From assembly GCF_040712315.1 (NCBI RefSeq), contig NC_134013.1, forward strand, positions 64,201,501-64,265,500: a stretch of DNA of 64,000 bases. The letters are read 5' to 3'. Position 1 is the first letter of the stretch, and the number at the start of each line of letters is the position of its first letter. The notes under the pieces were generated by a model. It did not search any database, had not been told where the DNA came from, and saw nothing but the letters and a program-made list of their open reading frames with translations. A program made the translations under genes and the position numbers. This document shows positions 22,790 to 34,191 of the stretch, in pieces. The stretch is from Castanea sativa. Lineage: Eukaryota; Streptophyta; Magnoliopsida; Fagales; Fagaceae.

Positions 22790-24013
22790 ATCATGCTATT
22801 TCTCAAGGACGACATCTTGCCCGAGAAGAAGGGCAAAGCTGACAAAGTGCAAAGAAGAGCTCCCCAATTCTGATTATCCAAGGATCAAAAGTTGTACAAG
22901 CGCTCATTTTCTAGGCCGTATTTGCTATGCATTCATCTTGAAGCAGTTGACTCGCTTCTAGAGAAGCTACACAAAGGGATTTGTGAAAGCCATACGGGGG
23001 GCAAGTCACTGTCTCATAGGGCCCTTACCTAGGGGTACTTGTGGCCAAGTATGCAAAGGGAAGTATAGGAATATGTGAAGAAGTGCGACCAATATCAAAG
23101 ATATGTTTCAAATATTCATTAGCCAAGGGGCGTCCTCAACCCTTTCTCTAGCCCTTGGCCTTTTGCCCAATGGGGCTTAGACATTATGGGGCCCTTCCCT
23201 AAGGCAGCGGGAAATAGGAGATGGTTGTTGGTCGATACAGATTACTTCACTAAATGGGTTGAAGCTGAGCCCCTGGCGAATATTAAAGATGCGGATGCCA
23301 AGAGATTTTTGTAGAGAAATATCGTCACTCGATTTGGAATCCCTCACACCCTCATCTCTGACAATCGTCTTCAGTTTAATAGCAAAGCCTTCAGGAGGTA
23401 CTGTTATGACTTGGGCATTAAGAATAGGTACTCCACCTCGACTTATCCATAGGAAAATGGGCAGGTCGAGGCTGTCAATAAGGTGATTGTGAGTGGACTC
23501 AAGAAGAGGCTGGATGACGCTAAGGATAGATGAGTGGAAGTGCTGCCACATGTTCTCTAGACGTATCAGACTACCCCTCGAAGGTTAACAGGAGAGACCC
23601 CCTTTTCAATGACCTTCGGGGTTGAGGCCGTGATTCCTCTAGAGTCGGGATTCCCAACTTTAAGGATGAGCTCGTTCACCCCAAACAGCAAGGACAGCCT
23701 ATTGGAGAAGAGTTTAGACTTGATTAAGGAGTGGAAGGAAAATGCCATGGTTCAACTGGCATATTATCAGCAGAAGCTCAAACAGGAGTATGACTCAAGC
23801 GTGAAGGTGAGGCCATTAGCCCCAAGGGAATTGGTATTGAGAAAAGTTGTGGGCACTGCAAAAAAACCCAATATGAGAAAAGTTAGGACCCAATTGGGAA
23901 GGGTCATACCGTATTACCTCGGTAGCTGGGATAGGGGCGTACTTCCAGAAGACTTGGACGAAAAAGTTTTACCACGCCCCTGGAATGTAAATAATTTACA
24001 AATGTATTATTAT
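22790..24013 (+). pseudogene. Gypsy integrase remnant
   Basis: The frame shows a zinc-binding region with CDQYQRY (second Cys changed to Tyr), then WPFAQWGLDIMGPFPKA, DTDYFTKWVEAEPL, RFGIPHTLISDN and ENGQVEAVNK of the catalytic core, and a C-terminal part ending NVNNLQMYYY. In-frame stops are at 23030, 23066, 23120, 23312, 23450, 23531 and 23558. Each replaces a residue expected to be Gln or Trp, so the element is inactive. Confidence 0.85.
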
Positions 24014-24059
24014 TAATGAAAGGCAACTCTGCCATCTTTTTCATTCCATCATTATATGT

Positions 24060-25130
24060 TGCTACTTATAAGAATGTTAAACCGAACCTTGGTCATGCCT
24101 GGCTCTTCGGACCACATACCTTAGGCAAATTAATACTTCTTATTATTTATCTAAGTGTTAAATAGAATCTTGGTTATGCCTGACTCCTTGGACCACATGC
24201 CTTGGATAAATTAACACTCTCCACTACTTATACGGATGTTAAATAGAACATTGGTTATGTCTAGCTCCTTGGACCACATGTCTTAGGTAATTAACACTTT
24301 CCACTACCTATAGAAGTGTTAAACAGAACCTTGGTTATGTCTGGCTCCTCAAACCACATGTCTTGGGTAAATTAACACTCTCCGCTACTTATATGGATGT
24401 TAAACAGAACCTTGGTTATGCCTAACTCCTCAGACCACATGTCTTGGGTAAGTTAATAATATCCACTACTTATAAAAGTGTTAAATAGAACATTGGATAT
24501 GCTTAGCTCCTCGAACCACATGCCTTGGGTAAATTAACACTCTCCACTACTTACAGGAATATTAAACAGAATTTTGATCATGCCTAGCTCCTCGGACCAC
24601 ATACCTTAGGTAAATTAATACCTCTTATTATTTGTCTAAGTGTTAAACAAAACCTTGACTATGCCTGGCTCCTCGGACCACATGCCTTGGGTAAATTAAC
24701 ACTCTTCGCTACTTATATGGATGTTAAATAGAACCTTGTTTATACCTAGCTCCTCAGACCATATGCTTTGGGTAAATCAACACTCACCACTACTTATAGA
24801 AGTGTTAAACAGAACCTTGGCTATGCCTGGCTTCTTTGACCACATGCCTTGGGTAAATTAACACTCTCCACTACTTATATGGATGTTAAATAGAACCTTG
24901 GTTATGTCTGACTCCTCAGACCACATGCGTTGAGTAAATTAACACTCTCCACTGCTTACAGGAATGTTAAACAAAACATTGGTTATGTCTGGCTCCTTGG
25001 ACCACATACCTTGGATAAATTAATACTTCTTATTATTTGCCTAAGTGTTAAACAGAACATTGGTTATGTTTGATCCCTCAGACCACATGTCTTGGATAAA
25101 TTAGCGCTCCCCACTACTTATATGACCCCA
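24060..25130 (+). repeat. 81-bp tandem repeat array in the Gypsy 3' region
   Basis: About 13 copies of a unit of roughly 81 bp. Each contains TTAAACAGAACCTTGG, a CTCCTCGGACCACATG block and GGGTAAATTAACACTC. Copies differ by scattered transitions. A variant ending ACTTCTTATTATTTATCTAAG replaces the usual TCTCCACTACTTATATGG in copies near 24130, 24620 and 25025, which points to a higher-order period of five to six units. Confidence 0.9.
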
Positions 25131-25706
25131 CAAATCACATATCTTGAGAGAACTAACACTTGGTGAACCCACCAGGGATGGGACCTTAGCATATGCATCA
25201 CCAGGGGTAGACAAGGACTCAACTAGGGCTTTGGATAGAAGGCCCGGAAGGTACACTCACAGGGAACTCCCAAAAAGGAGAGACCTCAAATGTTTACTTT
25301 CTTTTTAACAAGTGTTTTGCTCGTTCCCGGGGACTTAAACATTCCTGTTGAATATGCAGTTATTAGTATCAACCCGTAGTTATTCTCCTCACTGTTTGCA
25401 TGGGTTTAATCTATTTCAATTAACAACAATGCATCATCGATTAGCCTCTTGTCAAGGCATGGGTATTCACCCTTAGAAGTCTCATTAGCCTAACCCCACA
25501 AAAGAAAACAAAACACCCATAATAGCTACTTAAATGCGAATATAACAAAAAAAAAAAAGAAGAAGAGCTGCAGAATATCACTTGCAAAAGAACAAAAATC
25601 CTTATAATTTCATTAACAAAGAGGGGGTGTACATCTCAAACAAAGAAAGGTTAAATGTAAAAAAAAAAAAACAATAAAAAGAAGAGAAAGAGAAGAAAAT
25701 TTTAAA

Positions 25707-25922
25707 CTAAGCCTTGGCCTTGGGAGGAGGGTCTTCCTTATTGCCAGGAGGAGGGTCAGAAGCCTTGGGATCAACCTCTTTGGGTTTGGCCTCAGCTTCC
25801 TTTGCCTTAGAAGTGGCATCCTTGGCCTTAGGAGCAGCTTCCTTGGTGTCAGCCTCATTTGCCTTGGTCCTTGATAGGGGCTTGACTTCCTTGTTAATTA
25901 GAAATTTAGACCCCGGTTGATA
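25707..25922 (-). CDS. Antisense Lys/Ala/Pro-rich reading frame in the Gypsy 3' region (partial)
   Basis: Reading the minus strand from about 25922 there is an open frame of some 70 codons with repeated KEA/PKA/SKA units. It ends GNKEDPPPKAKA and a TAG at 25707. Its N-terminus is cut by the element's truncation at about 25922. Minus-strand extra ORFs are known in Retand-type elements; assigning this frame to that class is an inference. Low sequence complexity leaves room for chance. Confidence 0.4.
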   Translation of the reverse strand, partial: YQPGSKFLINKEVKPLSRTKANEADTKEAAPKAKDATSKAKEAEAKPKEVDPKASDPPPGNKEDPPPKAKA

Positions 25923-26545
25923 GATTTAACAAGTTTTGAATTCAAGTTGTTAATTAGATTTATTATGAATAAACCTTGTTAAAACAAACAAACATCAATA
26001 TCATGTCAAAATCATGCACATCAGAAAATTAAATAAGACAAAATATGGTGACCTAGGAAAACTAATGAAACAAATTAGTTTCACAGTAAAAAAACCTGAG
26101 GGGAAACCTTTCCGAAAAGTAATTCACTATAGTAAAGAAAAGTTTCAAATCTAGTACAAAACCTTTGTCCCTATACTCTACAATCCTCGTAGATGAACTT
26201 ACAGCAGAAACCTTCTACCACTTCAGAACCTTTGAACTCTTCAATATATGAGCACTACCCTTTTAATGCACGGATCTCAGTACATGACTAACTCATTTGC
26301 ACGAATCCTAGTACGTGACTAACTCCTTTGCACGAATCTTAGTACGTGACTCACTCACCAACTTGAGAAAGAAGAATATTGGCTACAAAGTTTCACTTCA
26401 TCAATAATGAAGATCAAGAAGCATTTGGTTACAAAACCCTAAGACGCAAAGATGCAGTAGCTTCTTTCAGAGAGAATTAAGGCTTCAGTCACCTTTTGCA
26501 TATGTTCTCCTTGTATTCTCTTATGTGACGGCCTTTAAAATAAGT

Positions 26546-26547
<2 letters not shown>
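25923..26547. other. Unassigned repeat-like stretch
   Basis: No gene. At about 26268-26355 a unit of roughly 33 bases (TTGCACGAATCCTAGTACGTGACTAACTCC, written here in variants) occurs three times. The sequence may be part of an LTR of another family, but no ends or target duplication were found. Confidence 0.4.

Positions 26548-26607
<60 letters not shown>
26548..26607. repeat. (TA)n microsatellite
   Basis: About 29 uninterrupted TA/AT dinucleotides. Confidence 0.97.
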
Positions 26608-26611
<4 letters not shown>

Positions 26612-29370
26612 TGTAAGAAAAGAAACCTACACATACATGTCAGCATAGGCCGAAAATCTAGTGGTGCTACTTATTGGTCACAAGTTGGATTTTTTCCCTG
26701 TGTTGGGCAGCTTAATTAGTGGAGCTGATTTGGCAATAAGTTCTCTTTTTCTCTTGCTTTCGTTAACCTCTCCTGCAATCATTTGAATTATAGGGAAGAA
26801 CTTCTACTCAAATATGTAAATTTGTGTTTCCCTTATTGTTGGCTAGCTGATTCTTGTATTTTGTGTATTTCAAGCTAAATTTCAACAGTCTTAACTGATT
26901 CCTCAAAAAAAAAAAAAAAAAACTGATTCCAGCACTGCTCGTCATGATGCTACAAAGTCGGTTTTTCTAGTTCAATTTGGTTCTCTCGAGCACAAATATG
27001 TATACATTCTTTCACTTATTGTTGGTTAGCTGGGTAATTATGACACTAAAAATTTGAAAGTCATTTTGTGAAAGAAACAGCATGTTTGTATTGTGTGTAT
27101 TTCAGGCTACATTTGCATTATTTAAACTAATTACAGCATTACTTGGCATGTTCATACTGTTCCCTTTTTCCACTGCCTTTTACTTGCACTTATCACAACT
27201 TGTTAGGACTTGAAATCATCAATCTGGTCATTCTGGATTGCAACCTTTTTGCTCTTTTGATTCAATATTCTAATCCTTAAAATTGAATGATAATGTTTTT
27301 GCTAGTGTGATTTTATTTAGTTCGTCAGCTTGCTATGCATTTCTTGGCATAGGTTTTTGAAAGAAGCAGATAAATTTAAATTTTCTTCTTCATTGAGTGG
27401 TGGAATTTAAGTATTAGATCAATGAATTTTTTAAACTCATAGGCCACTCATTATGCTTGAATAGCTTCTTTTTTTTTCAATTGAAAACAATAAATCACCA
27501 TTCTAATCTTTTTGTTGGAATGCAGCTGGTCCTTGTGTAGTTAACCTCTACTCTATTATTGATTTCCTCCTCCTATGTTTTAATGAGAATTCTAACCACC
27601 AAGATGCTCCTTTCACCAATTTGTTGTTCGCTAGTTATGGTTGTAGGACAATTGTGATGGGTTTCTCAATGATCATGGATTATGGTGGATTATGTTTGTC
27701 CTAATAATTTGTAGTGCTAATCATATTTAATGTTCCTAGAGCTCTATTATTGCTTCAAATATTTCATTGTCTCAGAAATTAAAATTTTCACATTATATAT
27801 TGTTGGCTAAATCAAGGCCAAGTAGGCCTCTGTAGTTTGTATTGCCAATTTGGGAAGTTGTAACCAAGAGGAAATGAAATAGAATAAGGTGGAGCCCATA
27901 AGAACATGAACATATGCAGAACTATGGATGAATGCTGTCTTTTAAGAACAATTCCTTTTTTATTGTTATATGCTTGGGAAAGTGGGAAAATGACTCACAC
28001 CTGGGATAGAATAGAATACCCTGATTCCTCAACACTACTAGGGTCCAAGGTGAAATGCCATTCGGACATTTATTGAAAGATATATTTTCAGGACCCTTTG
28101 GTTCAAAGAATAAAAAAAATTTCTAATGAACTTCTCTCTTTTTATTTCTAGTGAACATAATTTGTTTGTATTTCTAATGAACTTTTCTTTGTAGTTCTAA
28201 TTTTTCTAAAACAAATTTATGAGATCGTGTGTATTACAAGTTGTACCTTGACATTCAATTGGAACTGTAAGACTTGTATTCTCCAAGATAACTAGAGTTG
28301 TAAAGAAAGATGGTAGAAAAGACTTGGTAGAAATGCAACCAATGTACTCCATGTGATGGTTATACATTCAAATGGCCAAAGTTTACTGGCCTAAGCATCA
28401 ACCTGGGAGAAATGCCAATCAATTGAGCAAGGGCAACAATCCTTTGACATGGTTATACTTTCAAAAGTACAAAGTGTACTCAAAATTATATCTTGCTTGG
28501 CTAAGTGTTTAATGTTAATGATGTAAAGATTATGCATTGATAGTTTAGTGCTCAGTGTTTATGAGAGGTTCAAGGATATGCAATAGCTTTCATATATGTA
28601 ATGACTATTTCTATGAAATATGGTAGTTTTTTTTTTTATGAAAATAAATTCAAATCTTCTTATGAATGGAAGGATTTGCAACGTGAATCTTGTTTATGGT
28701 AATTTGTCCACAAAGTACTGCTAATGAAAATAATGGAGAGAGAAGGGTTTGAGCCTTTGAGGTGACTAATAGGAAGAGAGAGGTGAGAGGTGAAGGACTC
28801 TATGTTTGGGAGAGAGGTGGGAGGTGAAGGCTTTGCATTTGAGCTATGCATGAATGAAAGAGGGAGAGAGGCAGATCATGTTCTCGAAAAGAAAAGAGTT
28901 AGGTTTTTTTAAAATAAATATAAAACTTAAATAAATAAATAATATTGGTGATGAGGAAATTTGTTGAGATTCCAAAGCTTATGTTGCAAAATATGAGGAA
29001 GTCAACCAATGGCTTCTTTGTTTCCTGCATGTATGTATTAAAAATGTTACTAAAATTAAAATGCAAAAGATTTAAAAAAAAACATTTTTGAGTGTTAGTT
29101 TGTTCTTTGAATTTTGTGTAAAAGACACATATTTTGGATACTTTATAGTCTCTCTTGATATAGGAATTTTTAGCACTTAAGAACTTCGAAACAATTTTTT
29201 GATTTGAGATTTTAAATTTTGTGAAAAAAACTCATGCATTTGGGTTCTCTCTTTCTGTTGATTTAGAACAGTTTAGTTGTCAATAGTTGGCAAGACATTT
29301 TTTTAGTTATGATAGATTTTTAGTCAACATCTTGTCAATTGGATTATCAATGGTAATTTCAATCATTTTT
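26608..29370. other. Intergenic DNA without a recognisable gene
   Basis: AT-rich, with no long frame and no retroelement motif that I could recognise. Short poly(A)/poly(T) runs occur near 26910 and 28630, and a purine-rich stretch lies at 28735-28880. Confidence 0.5.
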
Positions 29371-30180
29371 TATGTTTTAGGGTCATTCGGTCATTTATTG
29401 GGTTCTAAAGGTATTTTGATCATTTTTTTAAATTATAAGGGTGTATTGATCATTTTTAAGGTTCAAAGGGTATTCCGATAATTGTTGAGAGTTTCAAGGG
29501 TATTTTGGTCATTTTCAAGTTTTATGAGGTATTTTGGTCATTTATAGGTTTCAAGAATATTTCGATTTTTTTTAAGCATTTAGGATCATTTCGGTCATTT
29601 TTAAGGTTCTATGGGTATTTTAGTCATTTTTTAGGTTCTAAGAGCATAAAAGTCAATTTTTAAGTTACAATGTCATTTTAGTCATTTTTTAGGTTTTATT
29701 GTCATTTAGGGTCCATTTGGATAGAACTTATTGCTGAAAACTGAAAACTGAAAACATTGTAGCAAAATAATTTTTAAATGTGTAAAAAACACTGTTCATC
29801 CCAAAAGTTACTGTTCATTGGCCTAAAATCACTATTCATGGCAATGAACAGTAACAAACACGCGTTGAAAAAAAAAAAAAAACGTGGACGCAGCTAAACA
29901 CCGGATCCAAACGTATTCTTAGGTCATTTTTTTGTAGGATCTGTGGGTATTTTCATTATTTTTTAGGTTTAGAGGGTATTTTAATCATTTCTTAGGTTTT
30001 AGGGCTATTTTAGTCATTTTTTTTAGGTTTTAAAGATATCCCAGTAATTTTTTAGAGCTTCGAAGTTATTTTCGTCATTTGTAAGTGTTAGGATGTGTTT
30101 TGGTAATGTTAATATATTTAAGGGTATTTTGAAAATTTTAGAGGTTTTAGGAGTAATTTTGTTATATATATTCATTGATT
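29371..30180 (+). repeat. Diffuse about 30-bp repeats (GGTATTTTGGTCATTTTTAGG)
   Basis: Imperfect copies of GGGTATTTTGGTCATTTTTTAGGTTT follow each other at intervals of 25-35 bases, about 20 in all. They are interrupted by a hAT-like MITE (29709-29920). The unit is variable in both length and sequence, consistent with an old array. Confidence 0.75.
29709..29920. mobile_element. hAT-like MITE inside the 30-bp repeat tract
   Basis: It begins GGGTCCATTTGGATAGAAC and ends GGATCCAAACGTATTC. It shares the internal block GTAGCAAAATAATTTTTAAA and ACTGTTCAT motifs with the MITE at 7161-7430, so they are one family. Confidence 0.65.
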
Positions 30181-30239
30181 ATTAGGTAATTCGGTGGGGT
30201 TGTGTTGGGTCGGCTATGCCCATTGATGTTGATATTGCT

Positions 30240-32010
30240 GAATGTAATGATGAAATAGTCAAATGTGAGTAAAAAATAAGAGAACCATTAAATGTGACAA
30301 AAGTACAGTTATATATGATGTTAGTACTGCCCAATGTAACAATGTCAAATATGAGAAAAAAATAAAGGTACAACCGAATGTGGCAAAAGTACAATTACAT
30401 GTGATGTCGGTACTACCAAATGTGATAATGGAACCATTAAATATGAAGGAAAAAAAAAGAACCATTGAATGTAACAAAAGTATAGCCACATGTGATATTG
30501 GTACTCCCCAATGTGATGATAGAACTGTCAACTATGAGAAAACAATAAAGATACAACCAAATGTGACAAAAGTACAGTGATATGTGATGTTGATACTACC
30601 TAATGTGACATTAGAACCATCAAATGTGAGGAAAAAAAAACTATCGAATGTGACAAAAGTACAGTCACATATAATATTGGTATTGCGCAATGTGATGATG
30701 AAACTGTTAAATGTGAAAAAAAAAAATTTAAGTACCACCGAACGAGAGAAAAATGCAGTCAAATGAGATGTTAGTATTGCCTAATGTAACAATGAAATCA
30801 TCAAATGTGAGAAGAAAATAAGAGAACCATTGAATATGGTAAAAGTACAGTCACATTAAATGTTCGTATTGCCTAATGTGACATTGGAATGGAAAATTAT
30901 TGAATACTCCGGGAGTACCATAAATGTGTACCCCCTCTCACATGAATTGTGGGTCCCGCCATAAATTTAATTAGTGGGATCCGCAGTTATGTGAGAGGAA
31001 GGAGTACGCATTTATAGTATTTCGAAAGTATCCAATAATTACCCCATTGGAACCTCAAATATGAGAAAAAAAAATGGAACCATTGAATATAACAAAAGTA
31101 CGATCATATGTAATGTTGGTACTGCATAATACGACAATGGAACTATCAAATGTGAAAAAAAAAATTAAAGTACCATCAAATGTGAGAAAAGTACGGTCAA
31201 ATGTGATATAAGTATTATCTAATGTGATATTAAAATTATCAAATGTGAGAAAAAATAAAAGAACCACCGAATATGACAAAAGTACAATCATATGTGATGT
31301 TAGTATTGCCTAATGTGACATTGAAACCATCAAATGTGAAAAAAAAAAAAAAAAAAAAAGGAACCATTGAATGTGACAAAAGTACGATCACATATGATGA
31401 TGGTACTACACAATGTGACAATGAAATTGTCAAATGTGAAAAAAAAAAATTAAAGTACCATCGAATGTGAGAAAAGTACGATCAAATGTGATATTGGTAT
31501 AACCTAATGTGACAATAAAATCATCAAATGTTAGAAAAAAAGAAAAAAAAAAAAGGAACCATCGAATGTGATAAAAGTATGTCACATATGTTGGTATCGC
31601 ACAATGTAACTATGAAATTGTTAAATGTGAAAAAAAAAAATTAATGTACTGTTGAATGTTAGAAAAGTACAGTCAAATGTAATATTGGTATTGCCTAACG
31701 TGACAATGAAACCATTAAATGTGAGAAAAAAATAAGGGAACCACTGAATGTGACAAAAGTATAATCACATGTGATGTTGATTCTGCCGAATATGACAATG
31801 AAACTGTCAAATGTGAGAAAAAAAATTAAAGTACCACCGAATGTGACAATGGAATCGTCAAATGTGATGTTAGTACTACCTAATGTGAAAATAGAACTAT
31901 CAAATGTGAGAAAAAAAATAAGGGAACCACTAAATGTGACAAAAGTATAATCACATATGATGTTGGTACTGCACAATATGAAAATAACGCCATTAAATGT
32001 GATGTTTTCG
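30240..32010 (+). repeat. Minisatellite with about 90-bp units
   Basis: About 18-19 diverged copies of a unit of roughly 90 bases. It is itself built of two related halves, each starting AATGTGACAA or AAATGTGAGAAAAAAA and containing GTACAGTCACATGTGATG or AATGGAACCATC. The poly(A) portion varies in length between copies. The reverse strand gives long but meaningless Phe/Thr-rich frames. A 154-bp MITE interrupts the array at 30891-31044. Confidence 0.9.
30891..31044. mobile_element. 154-bp foldback MITE inserted in the minisatellite
   Basis: The left end GGAAAATTATTGAATAC is the inverse of GTATCCAATAATTACCC at the right end, 14 of 17 bases matching. It is flanked by CATTGGAAT and CATTGGAAC, a 9-bp duplication with one mismatch, taken from the minisatellite unit itself. 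Removing the insert and one duplicate restores a normal repeat unit. Confidence 0.8.
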
Positions 32011-32098
32011 TAATCTGATATAACAAGTTTCCTACTAGTGGATACCATACCCATTTCTTTAAGAGAGTACAGTAGAATTGCCCGATGTGAGCTTAAGC

Positions 32099-32475
32099 TT
32101 ATTTGAGTTTTTAACTTCTTCTTTTTACTATTCATAAGTCTCATTATACTATTCAACTAGCTTCTAACTTTTTTTTTTACACTTTTAGCAAAAAAATTCA
32201 GTTTCAACTAAATAAGCTGTTCATACGCTGTCACACTCTCACGTCCTATCTTTTTAATTAATATTTTCATATTTATTTTTATATTTTAAATATTAACATT
32301 CTTTTCTTTTCCAGAATAATAATAATAATAATAATAATACGTTAAGGCATTTTTTTAAAAGGTTTTTAAAATGTGTACACTTCTACTTTCACATTAATTA
32401 TGGATATTTATGAAAAATAATAAATGTAAATGAGCGTAAGATAATTTTTTTTTTCTTACATATAATATATTATAT
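32099..32475 (+). repeat. Dispersed 400-bp repeat, copy B
   Basis: This is a direct-orientation partner of 17556-17955, sharing the same ordered landmarks and an AAT run (about 32315-32338). It lies right after the minisatellite. Confidence 0.8.
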
Positions 32476-34190
32476 GTACAAAGAGAATTAATATTTGTTT
32501 AATTAAACTATAAAGTAAAATGTAATTTTTTCTTTTATTTATTTTAAGTGATTTTTTCATTTTCTTTATATATTATATTGGATAAACATTATGGCACACT
32601 CCATAATAAATATACTTTTACACACAATCAAAAAAAAAAATTTAAGTTATGACTTGATGTTTTGCTGGTTCTCAAACAAAACAAAAAAAGTCATGCTTTG
32701 CTGGTTGTTTTGTTCTAAAAAAATGTTTTAAAAAACAACTCCTGAATTGAACGTGTACATGTGAAATTTGTGAACAATTTTTAAAAAAAATATTTTCATG
32801 CTAATTTAAAATAAGGAAAACAAAAACATAGGGAATGCATGATTTGTGATTTCTCGCCAATGGAAGTGTCATAATTAGCCATGTATCCAAGAGGCAAGTA
32901 CTACACGCATCCTCCTGATTTATACATGTTAATGTTTGACTATATGTGAGCCAAAATGTACTCGTCTTTTTTGGGGGAAAAAAAGAAGAAGAAGAAGAAG
33001 AGCTCCACAAGTTTCTGCTCAAAACATGAAGTATCATTAAAAGGGACACACCACATTAGCCAGCATAAGTGTATCTCATCCCTCCCAAAAAGCAAATGTA
33101 AGAAAATGATATTTTGCACAGAGTAATTTTATACTAAATTATTTTTTAATATTTTTACAAATTGATGATGAGTTAAATTCTTACTATTTTTTATCTAAAC
33201 CTATTATTAACATTATTTTTTTACTTGCAGATAATAACTCACCACATAGAATTTTGTTAAAGTAATTTGTAATTTTAACACTTCCCATTTACGGTTTAAC
33301 GTTTCATTTATTTCAACAATGCATGCGTGTATTCTAGTGTTTAGTATAGCCAAAAATGCAAGTCCATAGAAAACGTTTTCCTTGATCAACAAAAAAACAA
33401 GTCTAACAGAGCTGAAAATGTTATATGGTTTCAAATACCAAAAGCATTTTGGTAATGCTACCATTCAACAAACAACTATAAAAAGTCGTTCAAAGGGCAA
33501 ATTATCTCATTTTGCCTCTCCCTCCTTTCTCCCCATGGACTAACGGTTGATCTTTGTTGACTTACATTGACCACCATTAAATTTTGTTCTCAAATAGTAA
33601 CTTTTTTTGCCTAAATAAATTGTTTTTCCACATAAATTTGTGCGTAGACAGTAAATATAAGGTATATTTCCCAATTAAGACTCCCAAATGGTCAAAAGAA
33701 ATTAAAAAATGTGTTTGTGTGCTGGGGTATGTTTTTCAATTGAAAATGCTTCCTTGTTTTTTAACTTACTTTCAGGGTCTCAATCAAACACATACAAGAT
33801 GACATTATTTGCAAGAAAAAAGTTTGGTTCCGAAGTTATCTTACTCCAAACTATCACATGATTACTAAAAATATGATAAAATTATAATATATATCATCCA
33901 CTTTATGATGATTGATCTTTCTCATCCAACCAAGACACCAATTAATTTTAGCGTAGGCAAAATTCAAACTCCAAAATTCATGTTTGATAATAAAAGACTT
34001 ATATATAACACACAGAGACAAATTTATAAAAATCCACCATATGATTTGAAAAATATAGCTCTGGGGTAAACTTTGTAAGTTTAATTTAAAATAGTGATAT
34101 TTTACAAAATATTTTTTTAAATAGCATTATTTACATATTAAAAATGAGTAAATTCCAATAAACTATTCTGAAGTTTGGACTAATACCAAC
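32476..34190. other. Intergenic AT-rich DNA
   Basis: No gene supported. Homopolymers and a short AAG run (about 32985-33000) are present. Confidence 0.5.
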
Positions 34191-34191
34191 T

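Larger units (their letters stand above)
17990..25922 (+). mobile_element. Decayed Gypsy LTR retrotransposon (Tat/Retand-like), 3'-truncated
   Basis: One LTR-like sequence (17990-18644) is followed by a decayed Asp-tRNA-type primer site, gag, protease, RT, RNase H, a second RNase H-like domain and integrase, all on the plus strand. After pol come about 1.1 kb of 81-bp tandem repeats and a minus-strand reading frame. Dual RNase H, 3' tandem repeats and an antisense ORF are known traits of the plant Tat lineage (Ogre/Retand group). No copy of the 5' LTR is seen downstream; element-like sequence stops at about 25922, so the 3' LTR is lost. Numerous stops and frameshifts make it inactive. Confidence 0.85.

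Noticed and set aside
24060..25130. Regular repeats that could suggest a CRISPR array
   Set aside because: The whole 81-bp unit is repeated, with no unique spacers between short repeats, and it lies inside a plant retrotransposon.
25923..26640. The missing 3' LTR of the Gypsy element
   Set aside because: No sequence in this stretch matches the 5' LTR at 17990-18644.
30182..32156. Several Phe/Thr/Val-rich minus-strand frames
   Set aside because: They are translations of the minisatellite unit; the repeated words and A-runs explain them fully.
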